The notes beneath the pieces are model-generated. The model searched no databases, was not told the origin of the DNA, and saw only the letters and a list, made by a program, of their open reading frames with translations. A DNA stretch of 64,000 nucleotides, taken from Tamarix chinensis. Taxonomy: Eukaryota; Streptophyta; Magnoliopsida; Caryophyllales; Tamaricaceae. Shown piece by piece: positions 23,401-34,319 of the stretch (position 1 is its first letter; each line of letters starts with the position of its first letter). The DNA is taken from positions 60,514,638 to 60,578,637 of the forward strand of contig CM060177.1 of NCBI GenBank assembly GCA_030549775.1. The letters are read 5' to 3'. The position numbers were made by a program, and so were the translations under genes.

Positions 23401-26400
23401 CGCCTTCTGTATACCTAAAGAACAGGTAGGTGAGTCAGAATGCTAGTGCTAATTTAGGATAGAAGCCAAATTGGTTCTGCAGTGATTAATCTGTACCTTC
23501 ATACACTCTTTCAAAAACCCGAGGCACACCAGCGAAAAATGTTGGCTTCAGCTCCATGAGATCATCTCTTATTTCATTTATATTCTTCACGATCAAAGGG
23601 GGACAATATATACAGCGGAAATCGCATTAGTAATTCGAATAAAAGGTCTCATAGTTCTGTCTCTCGGTAATCAACGACAGCTGGTAAATGTAACAGACGT
23701 CAGAGAGGCAGAATACCCCATGATAGTAACCAACAGAAGCACCCTTCCGGAAGAAGTATTCCTCAATAACACGGTCCAGGATGTGAGCGAGAGGTAGGAA
23801 GGATAGGTATACGTCATCCACTGTCATCTGTTTGGAAATGCAGCCATTATTTACAAATGTTAGGAGGCTGCAGGAATGGTTGAGAAAAACATAGAAGGTG
23901 TGAAAGAGCGAGTCCAGACGTTGCTGGTTCCAATTCACAGGAAAACCTCCATGCTGAAGCATGAATTTACCTTGTCATCGAATTGGTCCATAAACAGATC
24001 CAAACCTCTGATCAACATTGCAATATTCTCATGCGTTATCACAACACCTTTTGGATCTCCACTAGTCCCGCTTGTATACATTATTGTGCCTGTGCTAAAA
24101 GACTGAGGCGGGGAAGGATCTGTTGGATCTTCTTTCCCCTGTTGAACAAACGCGAAACATAATATCAGATCGAAACAGGCTTTCAAATATATAATAGCTA
24201 CATGTCATTTTATTTAAGATATCCTGCCAAAAAGTCTCAAAGAGCAAGCAGTGATGTACTTTAAGATTATGTTTGATTCTTATAAAATTTTGAGGAAAAA
24301 AATTAAAATTAAAATTAAAATACTTTTTTTTTTAACTTTTCTAAAAAAAAAAATCGAATAATTAATATTTAATAATTTTATTCTATTCCTCTTTATCTAA
24401 CTCACTTTATTAAAAAACCAAGCATACAAAATTATTTTTCTTTTTTATTTTATTTTTTCTTTAAAACGTTCCAAAATTCAAATCGAGCATAAGACTTTAT
24501 GCCCGGCCCTGGAAGATCAAACGACGAAAATGCCAAACACAAACCATTTGAACGAACTCAGGCCAAGAGTACGCTTTGATTCCAATTTCATTTGCCTTCT
24601 GCCTTTCTTTCTCGTTCATTAGTGACAAGCAAACCAATGCTGCAGCAAAAGACAACTGGTGATGAATATGTGCATTATGGGAACAAACAAAAAGTCGTCA
24701 ATCATGTTCCTCACATTTTATCCGTTGAGCACAGGAACAATCGGGTTTCAGTAACTGCAAAAACAGGATCGTTTGTCACTTTATTAGATATGCATCTCTG
24801 GCAAAGAGAATGATAGAGATAGATATATACATATATGGCATTGACAACAAATAGTTGTTATGTTCCTTCCTATAAATGACTGACTTTTTTTTTTTTTTTT
24901 TTTTTATCTTACTTCTTTCACTTTCCTGTCTTGTACAAATACAAAGTCAATCTCTGCATGGTCCAGTATATAATTCACAGCACCCGGACCTGCACGTAAA
25001 GTAAGAAGAAGAAGATGCTTTAGTAGTAGCCTCCATATAAAATATCACAAGTATGATCCCATAAAGGAAACAAGCGGAAGTATGCTAGCTAATAGTATGA
25101 CTGAAGACGTTCAAGCTCGCATGCATATTCAGGCTCTAATTCCACTTAAATATTTCGTAACCAAATCCAAGCTCTAATCAATAATACTTCAAAGCGGCTT
25201 GCTACATTCTAAGCTGGCATGCGATTCTGCACGTCAGACTGAACTCTAGCATTGCTATCTACCGAGTTAATTAAATACCTTTCACGCGCTTACAACTTTA
25301 TATATTTCAGCAACTTTAAAAAATAAGTTGTTTGTTTTAATCCCTATCTATGTTGGTGGATCTAAATATTACAGATTTATCTTTATACTCTCTCTATTCT
25401 CTAGTAATAAATAACGTCTGATCACTTACTTAATATTATAATTATTAATCTATTACTAACTTAAAATCTAATTAAAAAATCATATACCAGCAATTAGAAA
25501 AATTAAACCCCTCATTTTCTAGCCTGACTAGGATATAATTAGATTTGATATTAGTAATAAATAAATAATTATATCAGTAAGTAATTAGGTGATTAGGATA
25601 CAAGTCACTTACTAGGAGTTAGTATAAAAATCAATCTATAATACTAGGTTAATAAAGGACTCAATGTCTACTTTGAATATAAAACTATTTGATAGGCACT
25701 AAAAAAAAAAAGATTTTATTTTAAATGAACTAAAACAGATAGACTTACAAAACTAAAATAGATAAAGTTACAAACTGAAAGAACATGAAATAAGATTTAA
25801 CTCTAGGTTAGATACCAACGAAGATATAAAAGAACAGCTGATGGAAAGGAATTTTACCGAGGGTATCATAGAGTGGCACACAGACAAAACTGTGGGCATT
25901 GCAAGCCTGGAAAAGTTAGAATGGGCACAGATTAATTAGACAAGCATTATATTATAATCATTAATAAAAAAAGTCCCAAAAAATGGTGTCAAGAATTTAC
26001 AGAGAGAGATCTCGACTAACCTCCATGGCCACGATCCATTGAGGACAGTTGGAACCGTATATACCAACCCTTGCACCCTACACACAATTCAAATGTTAAA
26101 TTCACCTTCCCATGGACAATGGACTATTACTGGAATATACGGCCTAGGCCATTTCAGAGTGTAAAATCTTACAGGTTCAGCCCCACAGGCACGTAAAGCA
26201 GAACCAACATTCAGCACTTCGTCGTATACTTCCTTGTATGTTTTCCACACATAAGGCCCCCACTAGAGGTGAAATGAAGAAAACACGTGACAAATTATCG
26301 ACTACACATCTGAACATCCAACCACTAAATTAATGAATAGAAGGTTGTTCATTAGAAATAATACTGATACTACACCTTCCCATTAATCAACTCCCTCCAT

Positions 26401-26679
26401 CCAAGCATCCTATTTCGTCCATGTCTATCAACAGCTAATCTGTTTAAGCAAAACCAATGATTTTTCTCAAATTTCACCGACCAAAACCAACGAATTTATA
26501 AACGAAACATGATGAAGAGCAGAGAGACGGAACCTGAAAGAATCCCAGGCAGTGCTGATATCCGGATCAGGCGGCGGAAAGCCGTCCCTGGCAAGCAAAT
26601 TCCGGCATACCGGACCTACCGCTGGCCTGCCATCCTGACCTTCTTTCCCGCTCTCAACCTGAACAGAAAAACTCTTCAT
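20459..26679 (-). CDS. LACS1: Long-chain acyl-CoA synthetase, LACS1-like, complete, 19 exons
   Basis: It activates long and very-long-chain fatty acids to acyl-CoA with ATP. Arabidopsis LACS1 acts at the ER in cuticular wax and cutin synthesis. Exons (high to low coordinate): 26679-26534, 26439-26376, 26262-26173, 26077-26021, 25906-25858, 24989-24913, 24754-24715, 24639-24545, 24138-23971, 23827-23717, 23584-23497, 23414-23348, 23253-23178, 23018-22901, 22769-22524, 22424-22285, 22194-22012, 20742-20623, 20503-20459. All introns are GT-AG, phases agree, total 1980 nt = 659 aa plus TAA; Arabidopsis LACS1 is 660 aa. The N-terminus [14 protein letters not shown] fixes the start. Motifs in order: [13 protein letters not shown] (P-loop), [24 protein letters not shown], and [28 protein letters not shown] (acyl-CoA synthetase signature). 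The C-terminus ALTQGK lacks a peroxisomal SKL signal. No stops or shifts, so probably functional. Family assignment is firm; LACS1 rather than a close paralog is inferred from overall wording. Confidence 0.93.
20743..22011 (-). other. Penultimate LACS1 intron with TA-rich insertion
   Basis: A 1269-bp intron, much longer than most others in this gene. 20990-21930 is nearly pure A/T with dispersed TTA/ATT/AATA words and starts with a (TTA) run at 21000-21022. Ordinary-composition flanks contain 'ttagatcagatcaacag' (left) and 'aatcagatttgatcatatcag' (right), which are loosely inverted. This could be a MITE-like insertion or an expanded simple-sequence tract; no clean target duplication was found. 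Confidence 0.5.
25401..25615. mobile_element. Possible small MITE in a LACS1 intron
   Basis: The intron between 24989 and 25858 contains loosely inverted arms: CTAGTAATAAATAACG with 'gatcacttact' on the left, and the reverse complement of 'agtaattaggtgattagg...acttactag' on the right. The unit is about 215 bp and AT-rich. Target duplication not clear. Confidence 0.3.
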
Positions 26680-28434
26680 CCTTTTTCTTAGTTGTCAAAT
26701 CTGCGAACTGGGACAACGAAAGAAAATGAATTAATGAAACATCGGCGAGTTTCAAGCCTTCTATCAAAGCAGAAAGAATTAAATAATAATAGTAGTAGTA
26801 GTAGTAAAAGTTGCTAAGCACTACTAGGTGAGAAAGGGGTAAGTAATAAGTTCACATTCACTGAATAATGAATGCCAAAGTACAGCGATAAGAAACAGAG
26901 CAGGAAACTGATCAGTTAAGCGCCAAGATGGGATCATATAACCAACGGCTATCATTTATTTCACCCACCGATTTCATTTATTCAACATGTTGGTACAAGC
27001 GTTGGATAAGAGAGAAAATGTCGGTGGTCCTTTTTCTTATTTATCATATTCAAAGACAACCAGAGAAAACATTGAACTTTCTAAGTTTCTAGTAGTTCTT
27101 ATTTATCAGAGCAACCAAAAAGACCGTGAATGATGAAACTATCAACTATGAAAACGCTGCACATTGGGTAGAGGATTCCTGCGACTTATCAGAAACAACA
27201 AAAATTGCGTGGGAACTCCCGAAACATACAATAACCCATTTTCAATTTAAGATATACAGAAGAAGAAGAAGAAGAAGAAGAGAGCATCCGTGCATGTCTG
27301 TGTAACATAGCAGGGTTAGGAGGGGGGTATGCAAGAAACGGAAAGAGGGTGAAGAAAAGGTACATAAACAGAACGATTGAGCGTTGAGATGGTGCCACAA
27401 AAGCTATCAGAAATTGATGCTAAATATAAAGACCGAAAGGGACTGAAAGGGGAAAAAATTTAATGAAAAGGATAATTCGTTGGAATGGATTAATCGCTAA
27501 ATTTAACTCTGCGCCATAAGGAGCTGGTCCCAACGCAAAATTCCATGGCCGTTTTCGCCATCCACTTCCATTCAATTTCAGTAGCTATAATTTTTTTTTT
27601 TTTTTAACGCCCATAACTCACCTTCTCCCACACCCACTCCCCCTCTAACGGAAAAGAGAGCAATAAATTGTATCGATAGTTAACCGCTCTTAAATGTACC
27701 AGAAATGCACGCCAAATTTAAGCTAACCAGGCAGGGTAAACCACTTTCATCAAGTAATCGGTAAAGCATATACAAGTTGTATATGACAATAGTGATATAG
27801 ATGGACCCTAAACATAAAGGCTGTTAGGCGACAGAAAGTGAAATGACAAATTTAATGAAAAGGCTGATTATTTGACTTGAAATGGACATTCACAGCTTTT
27901 ATTTACTTCCAGTAGGCAGTAGGCATAATTTTCTTAACTACCAACTCCCCTCACCCCACACCCACGCAAAAAGATGGTCAAAATAACAAGTGAGGTATAA
28001 TTTTTTAATATTATGTTTTATATATTATTTTTGTCCAATAAAGTGATCTGTATCATTTTCAACAGCCCCTCTTACCCCAAACAAGCAGTCATAACAATCG
28101 TGACCTAGAATCACTTAAAACTTTCTATTCTATATTATTGAAAAGGGAAATAAAGAATTTCAATATGATATTTTTTTTATTTTCATAGATTGGTTTTGAT
28201 CACTAAATGAATTTTTATTAGATAATTTCCTCTATTATACTAATTGCATAGTGTTTTTCTTAATATAGTATATATGCATATACTCATTACATAGTGTTTT
28301 TCTAATTGTCCATCTGAAACACTAATTAGCTGTTAAATGAAATTTACATCATTTTATTTTATTGACTATTGTCGAGTCAATCGCAACCTATAGTTTGATT
28401 GGCCACGACGATACTCAAAAATGAAACCACGGCA
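26680..28434 (-). promoter_or_regulatory. LACS1 5' leader and promoter region
   Basis: No separate gene is visible. A TATA-like TTTATATTTA (minus strand) lies at about 27420-27430. A CT-rich leader with a TTC run (plus-strand GAA repeat at 27256-27281) lies downstream, as is common in plant 5' UTRs. A GTTCGCAG acceptor-like site at about 26704-26711, just before the start codon, leaves room for a 5' UTR intron. A diverged duplication of about 200 bp is described in the findings. Confidence 0.45.
27189..27365 (-). other. Possible upstream ORF in the LACS1 leader
   Basis: An ATG-initiated frame of 58 codons (starting MYLFFTLFPFLAYPPP and containing a Ser run from the TTC repeat) lies between the TATA-like site and the gene start. 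It would matter only if the leader is unspliced here. No homology is recognised; it may be chance. Confidence 0.2.
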
Positions 28435-28442
28435 CCTATGGT
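28435..28442. repeat. 8-bp target-site duplication CCTATGGT, left copy
   Basis: An exact copy is at 30191-30198; the two abut the inverted ends of the hAT-like element. Confidence 0.9.
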
Positions 28443-29379
28443 TAGAGCCGGCAAAAGTTGACCCGACCCAAAAAATCCGACGAATACCGACTCGATCCGT
28501 CCGAAATTCGATCCGATTTTATCCGAGTAATTAAAAGTCTGAAACCTATCCGACCCGATCCGATACATATCCGATATCAGATATAACCCGATAAATCATA
28601 AGCCCAAAATAAACCTGACCCGACCCGGCCGCTATTCATCCGAAACCCGATATAACCCGAAAAACTATAAATCCGAAATGACCCGACCCGATCCATTATT
28701 TATCCAAAATCTGATATTATTCGAAAAATTATAAATCTATAAAGATTCAACTTGGTACTACCAAAAAATTAACATTAATTCATAACTCAAAATTTTTAAA
28801 ACTTCATAAAACATGAAATAATATAGATGTGCAACTAATCCATACTAGCACTTACATCAAAATCTAGAAACATTATACTTTCATAAAATTTATATCACTT
28901 ATGTATATACAAATATAATATCCATTGATACCAATAGAAATAAAAGTAGAAAAAAGAAAGAAAAATTCTACTATGCCATCTAAATATTAGTTCACTTCCA
29001 TTATTCCATCTAGTACCATAAGATAATAACAGTGCAGCCTTGAACACTATATGTTAGTATCTATACGGCCATACCTTGCAATATAGCACCTACAACATCA
29101 TAAGAAAGTAGGAAAAATCTAGAGTGATAATGTTAGTTATTCATTATAAAAATTGAAGATTAATATTTTTTTATTACATCAATAGTGTTAAATAGTAAGA
29201 AGTTAAAATTAGTTGGTCTTTTGTCAATAATAGTCATTATTACTTACTTCATATAATTTTTATCTTATTTAGCTTGATATGATCTAATCAAAATATATAA
29301 TAAAAAAAACTAATATGTTTTTATTATTATTTTTTCCATAATTGATATTCATTGATTACTATTATGATTGTTATTATTA

Positions 29380-29433
<54 letters not shown>

Positions 29434-30190
29434 TTATTAAAATTATGATGATATGATGTGATCAATCTCTTTTAAAAATAATATGAGAAGTACAACCTTA
29501 GAAGTCTTCATTTGTTATCAATTATCAATGACTATTATAAGTTAATATCATGTAAGGAGCGTATAAGATATAAATATAAAATAAACTTAAAATAATACTC
29601 GAACTCAATATGACCAAGCTAATAATGGAGTTGAATTATAAGTTATACCTTAACATAAAAAGAAAAGTGATACGATTTAAAAACTTTTAAATTTGAAACG
29701 TCAGATACATCTCCAAAGATAAAATAATGACAAAAAATTCTAAGGCCCCAAAACAATTAATATAATAATTCACTTTTAATTAAATAAGATAAATTAAAAT
29801 AAATGATCTCAAAATGATTAGCTTTTAATAATATCTTGAAATAAAAAGAAAGAAAGAAAATGACACAAGTATGACTCAAATATGAAATGACCTAAATCCA
29901 ATCTAAATTTGACTCGAAAATATAATAATTCAAACTCAACCGAGCCCGATCCAAACCCGAACCGAAATTAAAACAACCCAAATTTACCCGAATCCGAGTC
30001 CATCCGATCTCAACCAGACCCGATCCGAGAGCTTAGAATGACCCAAAATTATCCGATGCTTAATTGATCTGAATCAAACCCGACCCAGCCCGACCCGACA
30101 AAATGATCCGAAATTATCCGAAATCGATATGACCCGATTATTATATTACCCGATCTGATAGTGACCCGACCCGCCCGATTGCCAGCTCTA
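28443..30190. mobile_element. Non-autonomous hAT-type DNA transposon
   Basis: A 1748-bp unit with 12-bp terminal inverted repeats TAGAGCCGGCAA / TTGCCAGCTCTA (11 of 12 match) and an exact 8-bp target duplication, the hAT hallmark. Both ends (about 28460-28740 and 29930-30180) are crowded with short (A)CCCGACCCG/ATCCGA motifs, as expected of hAT subterminal transposase-binding repeats. The interior is AT-rich with a (TTA)n run at about 29373-29432 and no transposase frame; the 63-codon minus frame at 28377-28568 is made of the subterminal repeats. It would need a transposase supplied elsewhere. Confidence 0.9.
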
Positions 30191-30198
30191 CCTATGGT
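30191..30198. repeat. 8-bp target-site duplication CCTATGGT, right copy
   Basis: Identical to 28435-28442. Deleting the element and one copy gives continuous flanking sequence. Confidence 0.9.
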
Positions 30199-31909
30199 AC
30201 CAGAGTTTGTGTTTTTTTTCTGAAAATCATAATGAATGAAACAACCCCACCACCTCCCCCTGCAATGCCGAGCTTAGGGTCTCTAATTTGTTTAAGCCCC
30301 AAAATTTCTAAAACTTTTGCATATATGCACAGAAAAATATATTTAAAGTTATAAATGTTATGAGTTTAAATATATAAAAATATAAACATTTTTTTATTTT
30401 TTTCCATAAATATATAAGCATTTAAATTTTATTTTTTACAAAAATGTATATATTTTAAAAATAAAAACTTTAGAGCATAGATGTTTGAATTTTGTTCATA
30501 TTAATATATAAACTTGCTGACTTTACTTTTATTAAAATATAAAGCACAATGATCGCCCAAAGGGTGATACTCTAGCAATATCTTGACATGGCTTTCTTAT
30601 CCTTGGTCACATGGTCAAATTATAAATGATATAACTGAATCTTCATTTCCCTCTCCATGCATAATAATAATAATAATTAATAAAAAAATATCAAAAGTAC
30701 CTATAATTAATAATTTTAAAATATTATGTCTTACTATGAACAAAGTCTAAACGTTTATACCTTTATAAAAAATTAAAAAATATTTATGCATTTATGAAAA
30801 TAAACCTAGAATGGTTATGTATTTAAATAAACTTACATATATATATTTGTTGTAAGATAGCAGAACTAATGCATTATCTGGTTAGTTGAGGCATTTTACT
30901 CATTGCATTGCTCCAGTGATTGGGTTGTTATATACTTCTATTTTCCAACCCAAGGCCCCAAAAGCGATATGTACCACCTTAAACTTGGGCATACTTTTGC
31001 CAACGACCACAAATCCTCTAAAGTTGGCATTAGAAACCCTATAAAACATAAGCAAGATTGAAGATAATTATTTAAAACAAAAATAGTATGACGGTATGAG
31101 AGGAAATTAAGGTGTTATTATAGGATCACAAAGACTTTGTTTAATCAATAACTTTCCAAGAATCTAAGCTTAGATAATATTGAACTTTCAAGTGTTTTTG
31201 GTTTATCATATGCATCACTTGAGCCACTATTAATATATATAGGTTGGACATGTCCAAAACTATACAAGCATAACAACTAGGCTTGCCAACTTACTAAAAA
31301 ACTCCAAGATGCATAGGAAAGATCACAAATTCTAATAACAACCTCAGAATTCACCACCTTATCCCTAACATCTATTGCTACTAGCAACATACAAAAGTAA
31401 AATCAATATATTGTAAAAGAATATCAATATAATAAAAAGGGTTTTTTATGACGACATAATCGCAAACAACCAATAATCATCCATGATAATAGGAAATATA
31501 AATGACAAGTTGTTTGAAATTATTATTATTATTATTAGTTTAATATAAAATGGGAGGAGAGGTTTTTACAAATGACATCATTATTGAAAAATATTTGGTG
31601 GATTAAATTTCCACTATAGGCCTTACTTAAAGGGAAAAAAAATTAATAAAAGAATTAGTGACACCAAAGTTGTCTGAAATAATGGGTATTGTGGATGAAG
31701 TTTTTGGCTGGAAAAACTGGTGGAAGAAATTTTGTCAAAAAAATTTCAGTTAACACTTAACTTTTTTCAATGACATGTCATCTAAAATTCTTTGTATGTT
31801 GTTTGAAAATGGGGAAGTGTGATTCAAGAATCTTCTTTTTTTACCTAAAAATATCATCCAAAGATGGGTTATCTAGAATGACACATGTCATCTAAAATTT
31901 TGGTATAAA
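30199..31909. other. AT-rich intergenic sequence, no feature recognised
   Basis: No open frame of interest, no paired repeats noticed. Only short AT simple-sequence runs (about 30660-30680, 31521-31540). Confidence 0.5.
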
Positions 31910-34319
31910 TGTAACACCTCTCGATTTGCCTACTTAAAAATTTTATTTTGTAGAAACATTAATTACCAAATTACTAGGTGCTACCCATACACTTTGTGTA
32001 AGTCTCGTTTCCATACCTTTTTTATACCAAGTGCTAAGGCTAAAACAATATATAACCAAGGTAAACTAGTGGAAATAGAATGGCATACATAGGTAGTAGA
32101 TACAAATAAATATTATCATTACAATAAGTTAACAAAAATATACCAAGGGACATAATAGTCCAAATAAAAATCGATCATAAATAAAACTAGCACTGGTATG
32201 TACAACATCAGTTTGTCCTAACTCTTAAATCCAAAGGTCCACTCTACAAGTGAGACTTCTTCCTAAGGACTGCACGTATCCTTCCTGTTATTTTATGTTT
32301 CATGCTACTCCATGGCCGTCATGTAGCCACTAGTAAAAGTAGTATTAGTATAACTTCGTTGTGATTAGTAAATTACAATATCTCATAAGAGACAGGATGC
32401 CCACGTTTCTTATAGTCACACATAATCTAAAAAACATACTTAAGCACAAAGCATGTACCATTTCCACAAATAATCTTTATAGAACAACATATATAAACAT
32501 CCAATCTCAACCTCAACAGTAAAACATGCTAATTATCTTTTCATTATTTCAACATATGATAGGCATATGTAATTAGTTAAATAGATTCCAAACACTATGA
32601 TAGGACACTAAGGTAATTACCAAACCAACAATCCAAAATAATACTAGGGTAGGGCACTGAGGTATCTAGTGAGCCAACATATCAAAAATAATACTAAGGT
32701 AGGGTAAGGAGTCATCTACTGAAAGAACAAATCCAAAACAATACCATGGTAGGGAATTGAGGCATCTACCAAACTAATGAATCTAAAACAACAACAAGGT
32801 AAGATACTAAGGCAACTACCATACAAAAAAAATCCAATTAATACCAAGGTAGGGTATCGATACATCTACAGAACCATCATATCATATACACACCAAGGTA
32901 AGGTACCGAGGCAACTACATGGCCAGCAAATCTAATTTATAATAAGGTAGGGTACTAGGGTAACTATGGAACCAATAAATCATTCTTTTCATTATCTTAC
33001 ACAATAGATACTTCCATTTTTACGTACTCAAGGGGGATACAATCATTACACGGGCATTGAGGTATGTCCATTCATATTGGTACCCAATGGTGACCCAATA
33101 CCCTTAACTCAAATCTAGAGACACTATGGTATGCTTAATCATATTAGCACATGATGGCTAAAAAGTACCCTTCACTTAGTCCTAAAGTATCAATAGCCTA
33201 TATAAGGCCCATAGGTTATCTATAGAGTAGATTAGGGAATTTATTGGGGCACAACATTACACCAACAAACTAAAACGAATGAAGGCTAACACTTGACCTA
33301 TTTAATAGCTAAACTAAGAGAGCAAACCATTCCAAATTCAGTTTATCAATTTTAGCATTATAGGTTTATGACATAATCACATATGCCAAGTTACTACATA
33401 AAAATTTCCATTTTCCATACTTCACCTATTTTCCTTTTATTTCCAATTATTAAGCTAAACCCTAAGCTTATAGGTTTATACCAAGCTAAGTTAACAATAA
33501 GGCCAACCTATGAAAAGTTGAATGCGATCCTATCATCCAATTATTGTTAAAGATACATTTGGTCAAAATTACGAAAATGCCCTTCAAAATCTTAGTTTCA
33601 CCATTTTATTCATTTCCATACCAAACATTATCATCATGAGATATTTGTCATGGGTAGGTAAACGAAAATATTCCATATTTATTAGCACTTAGGTAATCCT
33701 TGCATTATGGTGATTAACTATATTATCCATTTTTCATGCATTTAGTGCATTGTGCCCAAAAATCCTTAATCATGCAACTCTCACATATTACATATTCCAT
33801 GCAGTATGTACCTAAATATTTAAAGCAAAAAAAATAATTGAAAATTTGAAAAATTATCATCATGGTACATGCACGGGAATATTTCTAACCCTAGATCATG
33901 CAAATAGAGTTATCATAAACTAACCCTAATCATGCGTGTATGCTTCCTTATGAGTCATCGTTACTTTAACTACCATGAATTAGCAATCACGAGGCCTTTT
34001 TTATGGAATTTAAGTTATAACTTGACAAGAATGAAAATCCCAACAAAACCCTAGACATGGAAACGTAAATCATATGACATATTACTGTGCATACAACTTA
34101 AACTTTCAAAAATTATATGCATCATCCCATCAACATGCTATCATTTTATCATTCATGGTATAATACTTGAAAAGGATAAAACTTTAGCATTATTATAGAT
34201 CCAAAAAAATCCTATCATTCTTGCACATAAATCTACCATTTTATGAGTGATTACATTTACCTAATGCAAGCTCACAACATAAAAATTCTTCTCCAAGGTC
34301 GTCAACAATTACCTAGGAA
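31910..34319 (-). mobile_element. LTR-like fragment D, minus orientation
   Basis: It starts TGTAACACCTCTCGATTTG, the shared outer end of the large LTR family, and carries 'accaagtgctaaggctaaa' near 32026 as the others do. It then has a 50-bp tandem array and AT-rich sequence, and is cut at 34320 by the start of LTR copy A. Its other end was not located; 39286-39790 and 53509-54147 may be its displaced remainder. Non-coding. Confidence 0.5.
32590..32985. repeat. 50-bp tandem array, about 7 units
   Basis: Units centre on '(a)ccaaggtagggtactgaggcatct'; these cores start near 32644, 32692, 32743, 32795, 32843, 32892 and 32942, a spacing of 48-52. Units are diverged, so the array is old. Confidence 0.8.
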
